Shown here piece after piece: positions 17,077 through 26,135 of a stretch of 64,000 nucleotides of DNA. Under the pieces are notes generated by a model. That model was not told the origin of the DNA. It searched no databases and was given only the letters and a program-made list of their open reading frames with translations. The DNA is taken from positions 1 to 64,000 of the forward strand of contig NZ_QVLT01000023.1 in the NCBI RefSeq assembly GCF_003417065.2. The letters are read 5' to 3'. A program made the position numbers and the translations under genes. The stretch comes from Hymenobacter lapidiphilus. GTDB lineage: Bacteria > Bacteroidota > Bacteroidia > Cytophagales > Hymenobacteraceae. Within the stretch, counting starts at the first letter, position 1. Every line of letters starts with the position of its first letter.

Positions 17077-18555
17077 ATGCGTTTAGTTCTGGTTGTGTTT
17101 TGCTGGATACTGCTGCTGCCGGCCCTTAGTGCCCACGCGCAGCTGGCGCCGGCCGCTGGTACTGCCGACATTGAACTGGGGCCGGGCGCGTTTCCGCTCA
17201 ACGAGTACTACACCATCAGCTTCCGGCTGCGCGGCGCCCCGCTGGAACGCTACTCTGCCTTCCCCGATCTGGAAGGCTTCAAAAAAAGTGGCAAGTCGAG
17301 CACCACCACCACGCGCATTGTGGGCGGGCAGAGCTTCACGGAACTGACCATTACGCAGCGCTACGCCGCTTTTTCCGAAGGCGAGTACGAAGTCAAGCCC
17401 TTCAGCATGAAGGTGAACGGGCTGAGGCTGGAATCGGTAGGAGCCAAACTGGAGGTGGGTCCCCAGCAGGCCACCGCCACGCCCGCACCCGGCGGCACGG
17501 CCCCATTGCAGGGCCTGGGGCTGCTCGACCAGCTTTTCGGCAAGCCCAAGCCGCAGGACTATACCGAGCCGCGCGACCAGGCTTTTCTGACCCTTACCCC
17601 CGACAAAGAGCGGGTGTTTGTGGGCGAGGGCCTGCACGTCGCCCTGTATTTCTACCTGCGCCCCGAAGACCAGGCCGTACTCGATTTCTATGACTTTGCG
17701 GGCCAGCTGCCAGGTATCATCCGGCAGCTGCATCTGCGCACGGTGTGGGAGGAAAGCTTCGACGAGCAGGAGGTAGTACCCGAAAACGTAACGGTGGGCG
17801 GCCAGCCGTTTCTGCGCTACCGCCTTTGGGAAGCCGCGCTGTATCCGCTTAATGCTACCCCGCTCGCGTTTCCGGCCGTCGAGCTGAAGATGCGCAAGTA
17901 TAAGGTGGCTAAAAAGCCCGCCGAGGGCCTCGATAATCGCCTCGAAGGCTACAAAGCCTACCGCTCGACTCCGCTGACGGTGCCCGTGGTGCCATTGCCG
18001 CCCCACCCCCTGCGCGACCAGGTGCCGGTGGGCAACTACGAGCTGAAAGAGTTTCTCGACCGCACCACATTTCGCACCGGCCGTACGTTTGCCTACACCT
18101 TCGCGCTCGAAGGCGAGGGCAACCTGGCCACCGTAAACCTGCCTGCCCCCGTGGCCCCCGATGGCCTGGAGCTCTATGGCCCCGAAGTGCAGCAGACGCT
18201 GACCCGCCAGAACGGCCGGGTAGGAGGGCGCAAAAGTTTCCGCTTTCGCCTGGTAGCCCGCCAACCCGGCCCGGTCCGCCTCGATACGCTGTTTCAGCTC
18301 ATCGTTTTCAACCCTGCCACGGCCCGCTACGACACGCTGCGCTCAACGCTGCGGCCTGTAGTGGCCGGCCCCGAGCGTACCGAAAACACCCTGCGCCCCG
18401 TTCCCACCGACCCGTTTTACCGCCAGGCCCTGGCTGCCGCCGATACGACGCCCCAGCCCCGGAGCATCTACCGCGACGTACGCCGCTACGCCAATCTGTT
18501 TCTGGGCGTATTATTGGTTTTCGCCCTATGGGGCTGGTGGCAGGCGCGGCGGTGA
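17077..18555 (+). CDS. batD: BatD-family protein
   Basis: A 492-residue envelope protein: signal peptide (1-22, ending AHAQ), beta-rich periplasmic domains with the family's start (IELGPGAFPLNEYYTISFRL) and SFTELTITQRYAAF, and one C-terminal membrane segment (about 470-488, LFLGVLLVFALWGWW) followed by QARR. BatD belongs to the Bacteroidota Bat (Bacteroides aerotolerance) system, usually encoded with BatA/B/C and a MoxR ATPase. None of these is next to it, so it stands alone. ATG 17077 is chosen for the signal peptide and the -7 element just upstream. It is somewhat shorter than full-length BatD, so it could be a BatD-like paralogue. Confidence 0.82.
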   Translation: MRLVLVVFCWILLLPALSAHAQLAPAAGTADIELGPGAFPLNEYYTISFRLRGAPLERYSAFPDLEGFKKSGKSSTTTTRIVGGQSFTELTITQRYAAFSEGEYEVKPFSMKVNGLRLESVGAKLEVGPQQATATPAPGGTAPLQGLGLLDQLFGKPKPQDYTEPRDQAFLTLTPDKERVFVGEGLHVALYFYLRPEDQAVLDFYDFAGQLPGIIRQLHLRTVWEESFDEQEVVPENVTVGGQPFLRYRLWEAALYPLNATPLAFPAVELKMRKYKVAKKPAEGLDNRLEGYKAYRSTPLTVPVVPLPPHPLRDQVPVGNYELKEFLDRTTFRTGRTFAYTFALEGEGNLATVNLPAPVAPDGLELYGPEVQQTLTRQNGRVGGRKSFRFRLVARQPGPVRLDTLFQLIVFNPATARYDTLRSTLRPVVAGPERTENTLRPVPTDPFYRQALAAADTTPQPRSIYRDVRRYANLFLGVLLVFALWGWWQARR

Positions 18556-18696
18556 AGAAATTCCTGGTTATGCCGAGCCAGCCAGGGCCGTGTGCAGAAG
18601 CTGGCTTCAATAACGGCCTCTGCCTGGGCTTCGTGCTTTGCTCAGGCCGCTGGGCGTACTTTTACTCATCTGTTTGCTTTCTTTCTACTTCATCGC

Positions 18697-19773
18697 ATGA
18701 ACACTTTCGGTCACTTGTTTCGCATTACCACATTTGGCGAGTCGCACGGGCCGGGAATTGGGGTAGTTATTGATGGTTGCCCGGCGGGTCTGGCGGTAGA
18801 GGAACAGCAGATTCAGGCGGCGCTGGACCGGCGCCGGCCGGGGCAGTCGGACCTTACGACGCCCCGCTCCGAGGCCGACCGGGTAGAGGTGCAGTCGGGC
18901 ATTTTCCGGGGCCAGACCACCGGCACGCCCATCAGCCTCTATATCCGCAACCAGGACCAGCACAGTCACGATTACTCGCACATCGAGCACGCCTACCGCC
19001 CCTCGCACGCCGACTACACCTACGACCAGAAGTACGGCCGGCGCGACTTCCGGGGTGGCGGCCGCAGCTCTGCCCGCGAAACAGCCGCGCGCGTGGCTGC
19101 CGGCGCCGTGGCCCAGCAGCTACTCAATCAGCACTATATAAAGGTGAACAGCTATGTGTCGCAGGTGGGGGCGGTGGCCGTGCCGGTGGGGTACGAAGGG
19201 CTCGATTTGAGTTTGATTGACTCGAACCCCGTACGCTGCCCGCACCCCGAAACGGCCGAGCGCATGGCCGCCCTCATCCGCCAGACGCGCGACCGGCACG
19301 ATACGGTGGGCGGCCTCGTAACGGGCGTGGTGCAGGGCCTGCCCGCCGGCCTCGGCGAGCCGGTATTTGATAAGCTACATTCTGAACTCGGTCGGGCCAT
19401 GCTGGGCATCAACGCCGTGAAGGGCTTCGAATATGGGTCGGGCTTTGCCGGTACGCTGCTGTTCGGCTCCGAACACAACGACGGGTTCTATACCGATGAG
19501 ACCGGCCGCGTGCGTACCCGCACCAACCACTCGGGCGGTATTCAGGGCGGCATCAGCAACGGCCAGGACGTGTATTTCCGCGTCGCCTTCAAGCCGGTAG
19601 CCACCATTCTGCAGCCCCAGGCCACCATCAACGACCAGGGCGAGGCCGTTACGCTGGCCGGCCGCGGCCGCCACGACCCCTGCGTGCTGCCCCGCGCCGT
19701 GCCCATCGTCGATGCCATGACCAGCCTTGTGCTGGCCGATATGCTACTGCGGGCCCGTGCGAACAAGGCTTGA
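18697..19773 (+). CDS. aroC: Chorismate synthase
   Basis: AroC catalyses the last shikimate-pathway step, EPSP to chorismate, using reduced FMN. The 358-residue protein has the family signatures: [18 protein letters not shown] near the N-terminus, the basic pocket (RRRPGQS), [16 protein letters not shown], and [15 protein letters not shown] near the C-terminus. ATG 18697 starts the conserved [17 protein letters not shown] segment; the longer upstream frame is not conserved-looking. The stop codon lies inside the left arm of an inverted repeat (19770-19846). Confidence 0.97.
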   Translation: MNTFGHLFRITTFGESHGPGIGVVIDGCPAGLAVEEQQIQAALDRRRPGQSDLTTPRSEADRVEVQSGIFRGQTTGTPISLYIRNQDQHSHDYSHIEHAYRPSHADYTYDQKYGRRDFRGGGRSSARETAARVAAGAVAQQLLNQHYIKVNSYVSQVGAVAVPVGYEGLDLSLIDSNPVRCPHPETAERMAALIRQTRDRHDTVGGLVTGVVQGLPAGLGEPVFDKLHSELGRAMLGINAVKGFEYGSGFAGTLLFGSEHNDGFYTDETGRVRTRTNHSGGIQGGISNGQDVYFRVAFKPVATILQPQATINDQGEAVTLAGRGRHDPCVLPRAVPIVDAMTSLVLADMLLRARANKA

Positions 19774-19846
19774 GCACACGCTTCAGCTACAAGTGGCAAG
19801 CACGTTCCGAAAGCTTGCCGCTTGCAGCCTGAAGCGTGTGGCTCAA
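19770..19846. repeat. Imperfect palindromic repeat containing the aroC stop codon
   Basis: The left arm 19770-19801 and right arm 19813-19846 pair over most of their length with about two gaps and a few mismatches. The core CTTGCCGCTTGCAG resembles the repeat at 27120-27244 (AGCTTGCGGCTTG). The TGA of aroC (19771-19773) is within the left arm. It may act as a 3' transcript end. Confidence 0.75.
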
Positions 19847-19852
19847 AGCAGC

Positions 19853-19860
19853 TACCTTTG
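19853..19860 (+). promoter_or_regulatory. Candidate -7 element for the NifU-like gene
   Basis: TACCTTTG directly after the palindrome and 88 bases before the ATG at 19949. No clear TTG was seen. Confidence 0.45.
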
Positions 19861-19948
19861 CAACTATTGCCGCCCCGTGCGGTTTTATGGTATTGAGGCC
19901 GACCAAAATGGCCTGATTTCTCTCCGCTTGTCTCCAAGTCTTTCAAAC

Positions 19949-20578
19949 ATGGCTGAACAACTCACTGCCCCCGCCGGCCCGGTATCGATATACGCCGAGG
20001 CTTCGCCCAACCCCGAATCCATGAAATTCGTGCTCAACGCCCAGCTTTTGGCTGATGGTGTGAGCGTGGACTACCCCAACCTGGAAGCCGCCGTTAATTC
20101 GCCGCTGGCCCAGGAGCTGTTCAACTTCGATTATGTGGGCCGCGTGTTCATCGCCCAGAACTTCGTGACTATCACCAAGAGCACTGACCACCAGTGGGCC
20201 CAGCTGATTCCGGAGCTGCGTACCTTTCTCAAGTCGTACATCGAGGCCAACGGCCCCATCTTCACCGTCGACCCCGCCGTGGAGCAGAAGGCTGCCCAGC
20301 AGGCTGCCGCCACGCCCGCCGATGCTTCGGAAGCCGATCAGGCCACCAGCCAGAAAATCATCGACCTGCTCGATAACTACGTGCGCCCCGCCGTGGAGCA
20401 GGACGGTGGCAACATCACGTTCAAAAGCTTTAACGACGGCATTGTAACAGTGAACCTGCAGGGCTCGTGCTCCGGCTGCCCTTCGGCCACTGTTACGCTC
20501 AAGTCGGGCATCGAAAACCTGCTCAAGCGTATGGTTCCCGAGGTAACATCAGTAGTTGCTGAAGGCATCACCATTTAA
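19949..20578 (+). CDS. NifU-like iron-sulfur scaffold/carrier (NFU type)
   Basis: A 209-residue protein with an N-terminal Nfu_N domain (EASPNPESMKFVLNAQLL, residues about 12-100) and a C-terminal NifU_C domain containing the cluster-binding CxxC (GSCSGCPSATVTL) and the VEQDGGNITF motif. It carries Fe-S clusters to apoproteins. The 55-residue linker is alanine-rich and extended. ATG 19949 is chosen because upstream residues overlap aroC and the repeat. The TAA stop lies at the edge of a 37-base inverted repeat arm. Confidence 0.93.
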   Translation: MAEQLTAPAGPVSIYAEASPNPESMKFVLNAQLLADGVSVDYPNLEAAVNSPLAQELFNFDYVGRVFIAQNFVTITKSTDHQWAQLIPELRTFLKSYIEANGPIFTVDPAVEQKAAQQAAATPADASEADQATSQKIIDLLDNYVRPAVEQDGGNITFKSFNDGIVTVNLQGSCSGCPSATVTLKSGIENLLKRMVPEVTSVVAEGITI

Positions 20579-20641
20579 TCACAGATGTTGCAGATGGTGC
20601 AGATGCCGCAGATGCAGGCGTCAGCACGATGAACATGAGGG

Positions 20642-20676
20642 AGAGCCCGGCCGTTTGGTTGGGCTCTTTCTGTTTT
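20642..20676 (+). terminator. Intrinsic terminator after the NifU-like gene
   Basis: Stem AGAGCCC (20642-20648) with GGGCTCT (20661-20667), followed by a T-rich tail. Nearly repeated at 20720-20755. Confidence 0.75.
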
Positions 20677-20719
20677 AATGAAGAATGAGGTAACACCATT
20701 CTGCCATCCACCAAAACGA

Positions 20720-20745
20720 AGAGCCCGACCAATTGGCCGGGCTCT
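20720..20745. terminator. Second hairpin of the twin terminator, facing secDF
   Basis: Near-palindrome centred on CCAATTGG, with GAGCCCG/CGGGCTC arms. The complement of the A/C-rich left flank gives a T-rich tail on the secDF strand. Confidence 0.7.
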
Positions 20746-20807
20746 TTCTGTTTAGAAGCAAGCAGAACGAATCTGCGGCATCTGCACCATCTGCAACATC
20801 TGTGATT

Positions 20808-23771
20808 TTAGGTGTGCGAGGTGCTCAACTTGGGGACTCCGGTAGTGTCGGCGTCGCTGAGGCGGTCGGTTTCTTTGCGGCCGTAGGTGTCGAGAATCAG
20901 CGGGGCCGCGATGAACAGCGACGAGTAGGTGCCAAAAATCACGCCCAGCAGCATGGCGAAGGAGAACGAACGCAGGGTTTCGCCGCCGAAGATGTAGAGC
21001 ACGAGCATCACCAGGAACACGGTGGTGAACGTAATCATGGTGCGCGAGAACGTGCTGTTGAGGGCCGGGTTCACCACCTGCGCGAACGTGAGCTGCTTGT
21101 TTTCCTGCAGGTACTCACGTATTCGGTCGTAAATCACGATGGTGTCGTTCATCGAGAAGCCGATGGTAGTCAGGATGGCAGCCACGAACACCTGGTCCAT
21201 CTCGTAGTTGAGGCCAAAGGCCCGCGCAATCGGGAAGGAGGCAATAACGATAAGTGCATCGTGGAACAGGGCCACTACGGCGGCCATCGAGTACTGCCAC
21301 TTCTCGAAGCGGAAGAGCACGTACACGAAAATAGCCAGCAGCGTCAGGCCCAGGCTCAGTACCGAAGTCCGCTTGATGTCGTCGGCAATGGTGGCGCCTA
21401 CTTTGGAGGTGCTTTCGATGTTGGGCTTGAGGGCACCGTACTTGGCGTTGAGGCCCGTTAGCAGCGCGTTCTTCACTTTATCGTCAGCCGTTGTGCTCTC
21501 GTCGTCGGCCAGGTAGCCGGTCGTGATGCGCAGGCGGTTGTTGGTGCCAAAGGTTTTGGCCTCGGTACCGGCTCCGGCGAAGTACTCTTTGGTGAGGAAG
21601 TCGCGGGCGTCGGAAGCCACCACGGGCTTCTCGAAGCTCACCACGTAGGCCCGGCCGCCCCGGAAATCGACGCCCAAGTTGGGGCCGCCCTGCAGGTACA
21701 TCAACCCGAAGCCCACCAGAATGAAGACAGTCGAGAACACGTAGGCCAGCTTGCGCTTGCCCACGATGTCGAAGTTGATGTTTTTGAACAGGTTGCGCGA
21801 AAGGAAGGTGCTGAACGTGAGCGAAGTCGTTTCCTTGCCCTTCATCATCCACTCCACAATCAGGCGCGAAATATACACGGCCGACAGGAAGGAGGTGAAT
21901 ACGCCAATCAGCAGCGTGATGGCAAAGTTCTGCACCGGACCCGTACCGAAGATGAACAGGATGGAGGCAATGATAAGCGTCGTGACGTTGGCATCGAAGA
22001 TAGCCGAAAAAGCCCGCGAGTAGCCTTTGTTGATGGCATCCTTAGGCAACAGGCCGTGGTCCATCTCCTCGCGGATTCGCTCGAAGATGAGTACGTTGGC
22101 ATCCACGGAAGCCGCAATAACGAGCAACAGACCGGCAATGCCGGGCAGGGTGAGGGCGAAGCTGAACTGGGCCAGCACGCCCATAATCAGGAACAGGTTG
22201 AAGAGCAGAACGGCATCGGCCACCAGGCCGGCTCGGCCGTAGTAGGCCGCCATGAACACCATAATAATCACCAGGCCGGCGATGATGGAAAGCAGGCCCT
22301 GGTTGGTAGCTTCCTGGCCCAGTGAGGGGCCTACCACGGCTTCTTCCACGATGCGGGTGGGAGCGGGCAGCTTACCGGCTTTCAGTACGCTGGCCAGGTC
22401 CTTGGCTTCTTCGATGGTGAAGTTGCCCGAAATGCTCGAGCGTCCACCCCCAATTTCGGCCTGCACCACGGGGGCCGAGTACACGTAGTCGTCGAGTACA
22501 ATGGCCACTTGGCGGCCAATGTTGGCGGCCGTCAGACGCTGCCACTTGCGGGCACCGTTGGGGTTCATCTGCATCGATACCTCGGCACCGGCGCCCTGCT
22601 GGCTGAAGTCGCCCATGGCATCAGAAATAACCTCGCCGCCGATAGGTGCCTCCACGTCGCGGCTCTTGCGGATGGCGTAGAGCTGCAGGTACTCCTGGCC
22701 GTCAATCATGTCGGGCTTCACGCCCCACATCAGGGTCAGGTTGGAAGGCAGTACGGCGCGAGTGTCGGCGCTGCGCAACACGGCATTCACGCGGGCCGTG
22801 TCGCGGATGTTGGCACCCAGCGTGCCGGGCATCGTGAACAGGCTACCCAGTACGTTTTTCTGGGGGGCGGCCGAATCGGTCTGGGCGGCAGCGGTGTTTT
22901 TCTGGGCCAGCTGGCGGGCCAGGGCCGAAGTGTCGCCCGGGGCGGCGGTAGCAGCAGCGGTAGTAGCGGCGGCCGCGGCCGGCGTAGCGGCGGCTTCCTT
23001 GGCGCTCAGCACCTGGTTGAGCTGGTTGAGGTAGGGCGCAAACTCATCCTGACGCCATACTTCCCAGAACTCCAGCTTGGCCTGGCCCTGCACGAGCTTG
23101 CGCACGCGGTCGGGGTTATCCACGCCGGGCAGCTCAATCTGGATGCGGCCGGTGCCTTTTACGCGCTGAATGCTGGGCTGGCTGGTGCCGAACTTGTCGA
23201 TGCGGGTGCGCAGGATGTTGAACGAGCGGTCGATGGCGTCCTCCAGCTGCTTGTTGATTTCGTTGGTGACCTGCTGATCCGACGAGTTGATGTCGATGGC
23301 GCCCTTGTTGATGGTGTTGGCGAAGATGCGTGCCAGCTTATCGTTGGGGGCCACCTGCCGGAAAGACTGGGCAAACAGCGTGGTGAAGGGCGTGGAGGGG
23401 TTGGTACGCTGCAGCTGCTGCGCCTGCGCCATAGCCTTGTTGAAGTTGGCATCCTTGCTCTTGCCGCTCATGGCCCGCACGATTTCTACCGGCGATACTT
23501 CCAGCGTCAGGTGCATGCCGCCGTTCAGGTCCAGGCCCAGGCCCAGCTCCGACTGCCGGACTTCCTTGTAAGTAAGCGGCCCGAACACGGGCGCGCGCCA
23601 CACCGAGTCGAGGTAGTGCTGGCGCTGTTTTTCCACGAGCTGGCCGCCCCGCGCGGCGTAGCGCTCAGCATCGCGCTGCACGCCCCGCGAGATGAGAGTC
23701 AGCGAGAGGAAGTAGATGCATAACGCCGACAGAATAACTGTCAGCGTGATAATGAGTCCTTTATTACGCAT
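20808..23771 (-). CDS. secDF: Fused protein translocase subunit SecDF
   Basis: SecDF uses the proton gradient to help the Sec translocon pull proteins across the inner membrane. The 987-residue protein joins SecD (GLDLNGGMHLTLEVSP start, P1 domain, then six membrane segments) to SecF (GVDFRGGRAYVVSFEKP, then six segments ending in the RND-type fold). The central alanine-rich insert in SecD (residues about 270-300) is low-complexity. Fused SecDF is usual in Bacteroidota. ATG 23771 is chosen over TTG 23795 because the protein then begins MRNKGLI, directly before the first membrane segment. The stop lies next to the inverted repeat. Confidence 0.96.
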   Translation of the reverse strand: MRNKGLIITLTVILSALCIYFLSLTLISRGVQRDAERYAARGGQLVEKQRQHYLDSVWRAPVFGPLTYKEVRQSELGLGLDLNGGMHLTLEVSPVEIVRAMSGKSKDANFNKAMAQAQQLQRTNPSTPFTTLFAQSFRQVAPNDKLARIFANTINKGAIDINSSDQQVTNEINKQLEDAIDRSFNILRTRIDKFGTSQPSIQRVKGTGRIQIELPGVDNPDRVRKLVQGQAKLEFWEVWRQDEFAPYLNQLNQVLSAKEAAATPAAAAATTAAATAAPGDTSALARQLAQKNTAAAQTDSAAPQKNVLGSLFTMPGTLGANIRDTARVNAVLRSADTRAVLPSNLTLMWGVKPDMIDGQEYLQLYAIRKSRDVEAPIGGEVISDAMGDFSQQGAGAEVSMQMNPNGARKWQRLTAANIGRQVAIVLDDYVYSAPVVQAEIGGGRSSISGNFTIEEAKDLASVLKAGKLPAPTRIVEEAVVGPSLGQEATNQGLLSIIAGLVIIMVFMAAYYGRAGLVADAVLLFNLFLIMGVLAQFSFALTLPGIAGLLLVIAASVDANVLIFERIREEMDHGLLPKDAINKGYSRAFSAIFDANVTTLIIASILFIFGTGPVQNFAITLLIGVFTSFLSAVYISRLIVEWMMKGKETTSLTFSTFLSRNLFKNINFDIVGKRKLAYVFSTVFILVGFGLMYLQGGPNLGVDFRGGRAYVVSFEKPVVASDARDFLTKEYFAGAGTEAKTFGTNNRLRITTGYLADDESTTADDKVKNALLTGLNAKYGALKPNIESTSKVGATIADDIKRTSVLSLGLTLLAIFVYVLFRFEKWQYSMAAVVALFHDALIVIASFPIARAFGLNYEMDQVFVAAILTTIGFSMNDTIVIYDRIREYLQENKQLTFAQVVNPALNSTFSRTMITFTTVFLVMLVLYIFGGETLRSFSFAMLLGVIFGTYSSLFIAAPLILDTYGRKETDRLSDADTTGVPKLSTSHT

Positions 23772-23976
23772 TGATTTTGTTGAGCTGTTAGCCAATAGCG
23801 GTTAGCCGTTGGCTACTGTTCTGGAAAGCAGTTATACAGAAAGGAAAAAGGGAAGAGTGGGAGCCGGAGCGGAGTGAAAAAGCACCAGGGCTTCCGCAAG
23901 CACCAAGCTTTGCAAGGAAGGCTTCAGCCGGTTTTCACCTGAGCCCCAGTACTCCTGTTCTTCCCCTTAGAAAATG

Positions 23977-24354
23977 CTAGGGGGCCTGGGGCGAGAGGGC
24001 CACGCGCAGTAGCCGGGTCCGGAAAAAACCTGTTGTCCGGTTAAAACGGGAGGAAGCAATGGGCTGCGTGGCAGCCGGCCATTGTGGCCCGGCCGGGAGC
24101 AGCAGCAGTGGGGCGGGCAGCCAGGTATCGGCCGCGCCGGGCAGCTCGGCCACCCAAACGGGCGTGGCTTCCAGGTTTACGCGCTCCTTCACCACGGCCG
24201 TGCGAGCCGCCACGGCAGCGCGGGTCGGCCCGCCGGCAACTGGCAGCACCCGCAACGTCGCCACCGATTGGTGGTTGAGGCCCAGCACCATCAGCACCGT
24301 CAGGGTGAGAAAGGCCAGGCGCAGACGCGGTAAAAAGGCGGTGAGCAGCAGCAC
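23977..24354 (-). CDS. Small single-pass membrane or exported protein, unknown function
   Basis: A 125-residue product from a GTG at 24354. It begins with a basic/hydrophobic leader (LLLTAFLPRLRLAFLTLTVLMVLGL), probably an uncleaved anchor or signal peptide, followed by a proline/alanine-rich region. No family is recognised. The start is set by a perfect Bacteroidota promoter immediately upstream (24374-24404), which would leave a 5' leader of roughly a dozen bases. The first frame extends further upstream, but that part would precede the promoter. Confidence 0.55.
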   Translation of the reverse strand: MLLLTAFLPRLRLAFLTLTVLMVLGLNHQSVATLRVLPVAGGPTRAAVAARTAVVKERVNLEATPVWVAELPGAADTWLPAPLLLLPAGPQWPAATQPIASSRFNRTTGFFRTRLLRVALSPQAP

Positions 24355-24373
24355 GGAACAGGTGTAAGAACTA

Positions 24374-24404
24374 CAAATATAGGTTTTTGCCTGCCCGGCT
24401 GCAA
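24374..24404 (-). promoter_or_regulatory. Well-matched Bacteroidota promoter
   Basis: On the minus strand: TTG (24404-24402), a 20-base spacer, TATATTTG (24381-24374). One of the best consensus matches in the window; it drives the 125-residue membrane protein. Confidence 0.75.
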
Positions 24405-24440
24405 CGCCCCGGCCCACCGCTGGCCCAAATCCGCGAAAAA

Positions 24441-24461
24441 GCCCCCGAAAATTTCGGGGGC
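24441..24461 (-). terminator. Intrinsic terminator of udk
   Basis: A 10-base perfect stem (24441-24450 with 24452-24461), with a T-run on the minus strand (complement of 24436-24440). Confidence 0.8.
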
Positions 24462-24489
24462 CTGGCTGTAATAAGGTAGGTGGGGCTGG

Positions 24490-25122
24490 CTATTCGGTCC
24501 GGCTGGCTACCACTTTGCCGCGCAGGTAAGCCACCAGCACATCGAGGCCTTTATCAAAGCGGTGGTTGTTCGGGATAATCAGGTCGGCGTCCTGCTGGAA
24601 GGGCTTAATGTACTTCTCGTAGGTGGGTGCCACGTGGTGCGTGTAGCGGTAAAGCACGTCCTCCAGGTCATACCCCCGCTCGTCCCGGTCGCGGATAATG
24701 CGGCGCTGCAGCTTCACGTGTTCCTGGGCATCGATGAACACCTTCAGGTCGAGCAGGCGGGCCACGGCTTCAAAGTAGAACACGAAAATGCCCTCTACCA
24801 CCACAATAGGGGCGGGCCGAAACACCAGCTCGGCCGCCACCACATTGGGGTTATTAAAGGTGTACTCGGGCCGGCGTACCTCTTTGCCCTGGCTGATGCG
24901 CAGCACATCGGCGGCGTAGGCCGCCGAGTCGATGGAGGTCGGCAGGTCGAAGTTGGTGACGCCCTGGGCATCGACCAGCTGGTTTTCGCGCGGGTGGTAA
25001 TAGTTGTCCTGCGAAATCAGGCAAATATCCTCTTCGGGAAATGAGGCCAGCAGCCGGCGCAGAAAAGTGGTTTTGCCTGAGGCGCTGCCGCCCGTGATAC
25101 CGACGATGAAAGGTTGTTGCAT
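24490..25122 (-). CDS. udk: Uridine kinase
   Basis: Phosphorylates uridine/cytidine in pyrimidine salvage. The 210-residue protein has the P-loop GGSASGKTT near residues 10-18, the substrate segment SQDNYYHPRENQ, NFDLPTSID, VVVEGIFVFY, and RRIIRDRDERGYDLEDVL (LID region). ATG 25122 gives the standard start just before PFIVGITGGSASGKT. It has its own terminator downstream and a candidate promoter upstream. Confidence 0.95.
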   Translation of the reverse strand: MQQPFIVGITGGSASGKTTFLRRLLASFPEEDICLISQDNYYHPRENQLVDAQGVTNFDLPTSIDSAAYAADVLRISQGKEVRRPEYTFNNPNVVAAELVFRPAPIVVVEGIFVFYFEAVARLLDLKVFIDAQEHVKLQRRIIRDRDERGYDLEDVLYRYTHHVAPTYEKYIKPFQQDADLIIPNNHRFDKGLDVLVAYLRGKVVASRTE

Positions 25123-25161
25123 AAGGGAAAAGCGAGGCCCGTACCGGCAGGGCCAACCCTG

Positions 25162-25169
25162 CAAAAGTA
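25162..25169 (-). promoter_or_regulatory. Candidate -7 element for udk
   Basis: TACTTTTG on the minus strand, 39 bases upstream of the udk ATG. No TTG was seen at the expected distance. Confidence 0.4.
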
Positions 25170-25198
25170 GTGATTATTAGAAGTGAGAAGGGGGAAAT

Positions 25199-25478
25199 GA
25201 GAAAAGAATGTCATTCTGAGCAGCGCGAAGAATCGCGCATGTCAAGCTAATTCGCCCCGTTAAATCAACGAAGCTGTTTACAAAGTCAACAGCACGTCAT
25301 GCTGAGCTTGTCGAAGCATCTCTACCGCTTCGTAGCGGTCGTTCAACGAAGCGGTAGAGATGCTCCGACAAGCTCAGCATGACGTTTTGATTGATTCCGG
25401 GTACTTTCCAAACAGCTTCAACACTATGAAGTCAGCACCCGAGATTCTTCGCGCTGCTCGGAATGACGTTCTTTTCTC
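25199..25478. repeat. Outer arms of a nested inverted repeat
   Basis: 36-base arms 25199-25234 and 25443-25478 with two mismatches; the core reads CATTCTGAGCAGCGCGAAG. Related in wording to the repeat at 30956-31080 (CATTCTGAGCGAAG) and more weakly to 47613-47658. Confidence 0.85.
25294..25385. repeat. Inner palindrome, CATGCTGAGCTTGTCGAAG family
   Basis: 39-base arms 25294-25332 and 25347-25385 with one mismatch and a 14-base loop. A second copy of the family is at 32610-32700. The arms include GCATCTCTACCGCTT. Confidence 0.9.
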
Positions 25479-25507
25479 CCTTTTCTGTAGTCAGTTCTCC
25501 TCGCTCA

Positions 25508-26086
25508 CTACTGATTCAGAAACGCCACGAGTCCGGCTACGGCGCGGCTGCGGTGGCTGAGGCCGTTTTTTTCGGTCAGTGGCATTTCGGCAAATGTGCG
25601 GCCGTCTCCTTCAACCGGTACAAATACCGGGTCGTAGCCGAAGCCGCCAGTGCCGTGTAGCTCTGGGCTGATGCGGCCTTCTACGGCCCCGGCAAACTCG
25701 TGTATGGTGCCGTTGGGCAATACCAGGGCCACTACGGTCCGGAATCGGGCCGTGCGGTCGGCTTTGTCGTGCAGCTCGCGCAGCAGTTTGGCTACGTTAT
25801 CTTCGGCCAGGCGCTGGGGGCCGGCGTAGCGAGCCGAATACACGCCGGGCGCGCCACCCAGCGCGCTTACTTCTAGGCCGGTGTCATCGGCAAAACAGGC
25901 CACGCCGAAATGGTCCCACACGTACTGGGCCTTCTGGCGGGCGTTGCCTTCGAGCGTGGCCTGGGTTTCGGGCAGTTCCTCGTGGCAGCCGATATCGGCC
26001 AGACTCAGGAGCTGCACAGTGGCAGGCAGCAACGGCCTGATTTCGTCGAGCTTATGGGCGTTGTTGGAGGCGAAGCAAAGGCGCAT
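25508..26086 (-). CDS. rdgB: RdgB/HAM1-type dITP/XTP pyrophosphatase
   Basis: Hydrolyses non-canonical purine triphosphates (dITP, XTP) to keep them out of DNA and RNA. The 192-residue protein has the family start FASNNAHKLDEI, then TLEGNARQKAQY, FADDTGLEV, PGVYSARYAG, and GTGGFGYDPVFVP, with SHRSRAV near the end: all the substrate- and metal-binding motifs. The ATG at 26086 fits family length. The gene lies downstream of a small exported protein, separated by a terminator. Confidence 0.96.
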   Translation of the reverse strand: MRLCFASNNAHKLDEIRPLLPATVQLLSLADIGCHEELPETQATLEGNARQKAQYVWDHFGVACFADDTGLEVSALGGAPGVYSARYAGPQRLAEDNVAKLLRELHDKADRTARFRTVVALVLPNGTIHEFAGAVEGRISPELHGTGGFGYDPVFVPVEGDGRTFAEMPLTEKNGLSHRSRAVAGLVAFLNQ

Positions 26087-26135
26087 GGCAGCAGGAGTTG
26101 AATGAGTGGAAGTCGGGGCAAAGGTCAGCCATAAA

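Larger units (their letters stand above)
20577..20807. repeat. Composite palindromic element between nifU-like and secDF
   Basis: Perfect 37-base inverted repeats (20577-20613 and 20771-20807) flank two near-identical hairpin terminators. Each arm is itself built of a 9-base unit, CAGATGNNG, repeated about four times. The outer edges touch the stop codons of both neighbouring genes. Confidence 0.9.
25123..25507. other. Intergenic region filled by nested palindromic repeats
   Basis: Between udk and rdgB (both minus). It contains a candidate udk -7 element (25162-25169), an outer inverted repeat (25199-25478) and an inner one (25294-25385). No gene was seen. Confidence 0.8.
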
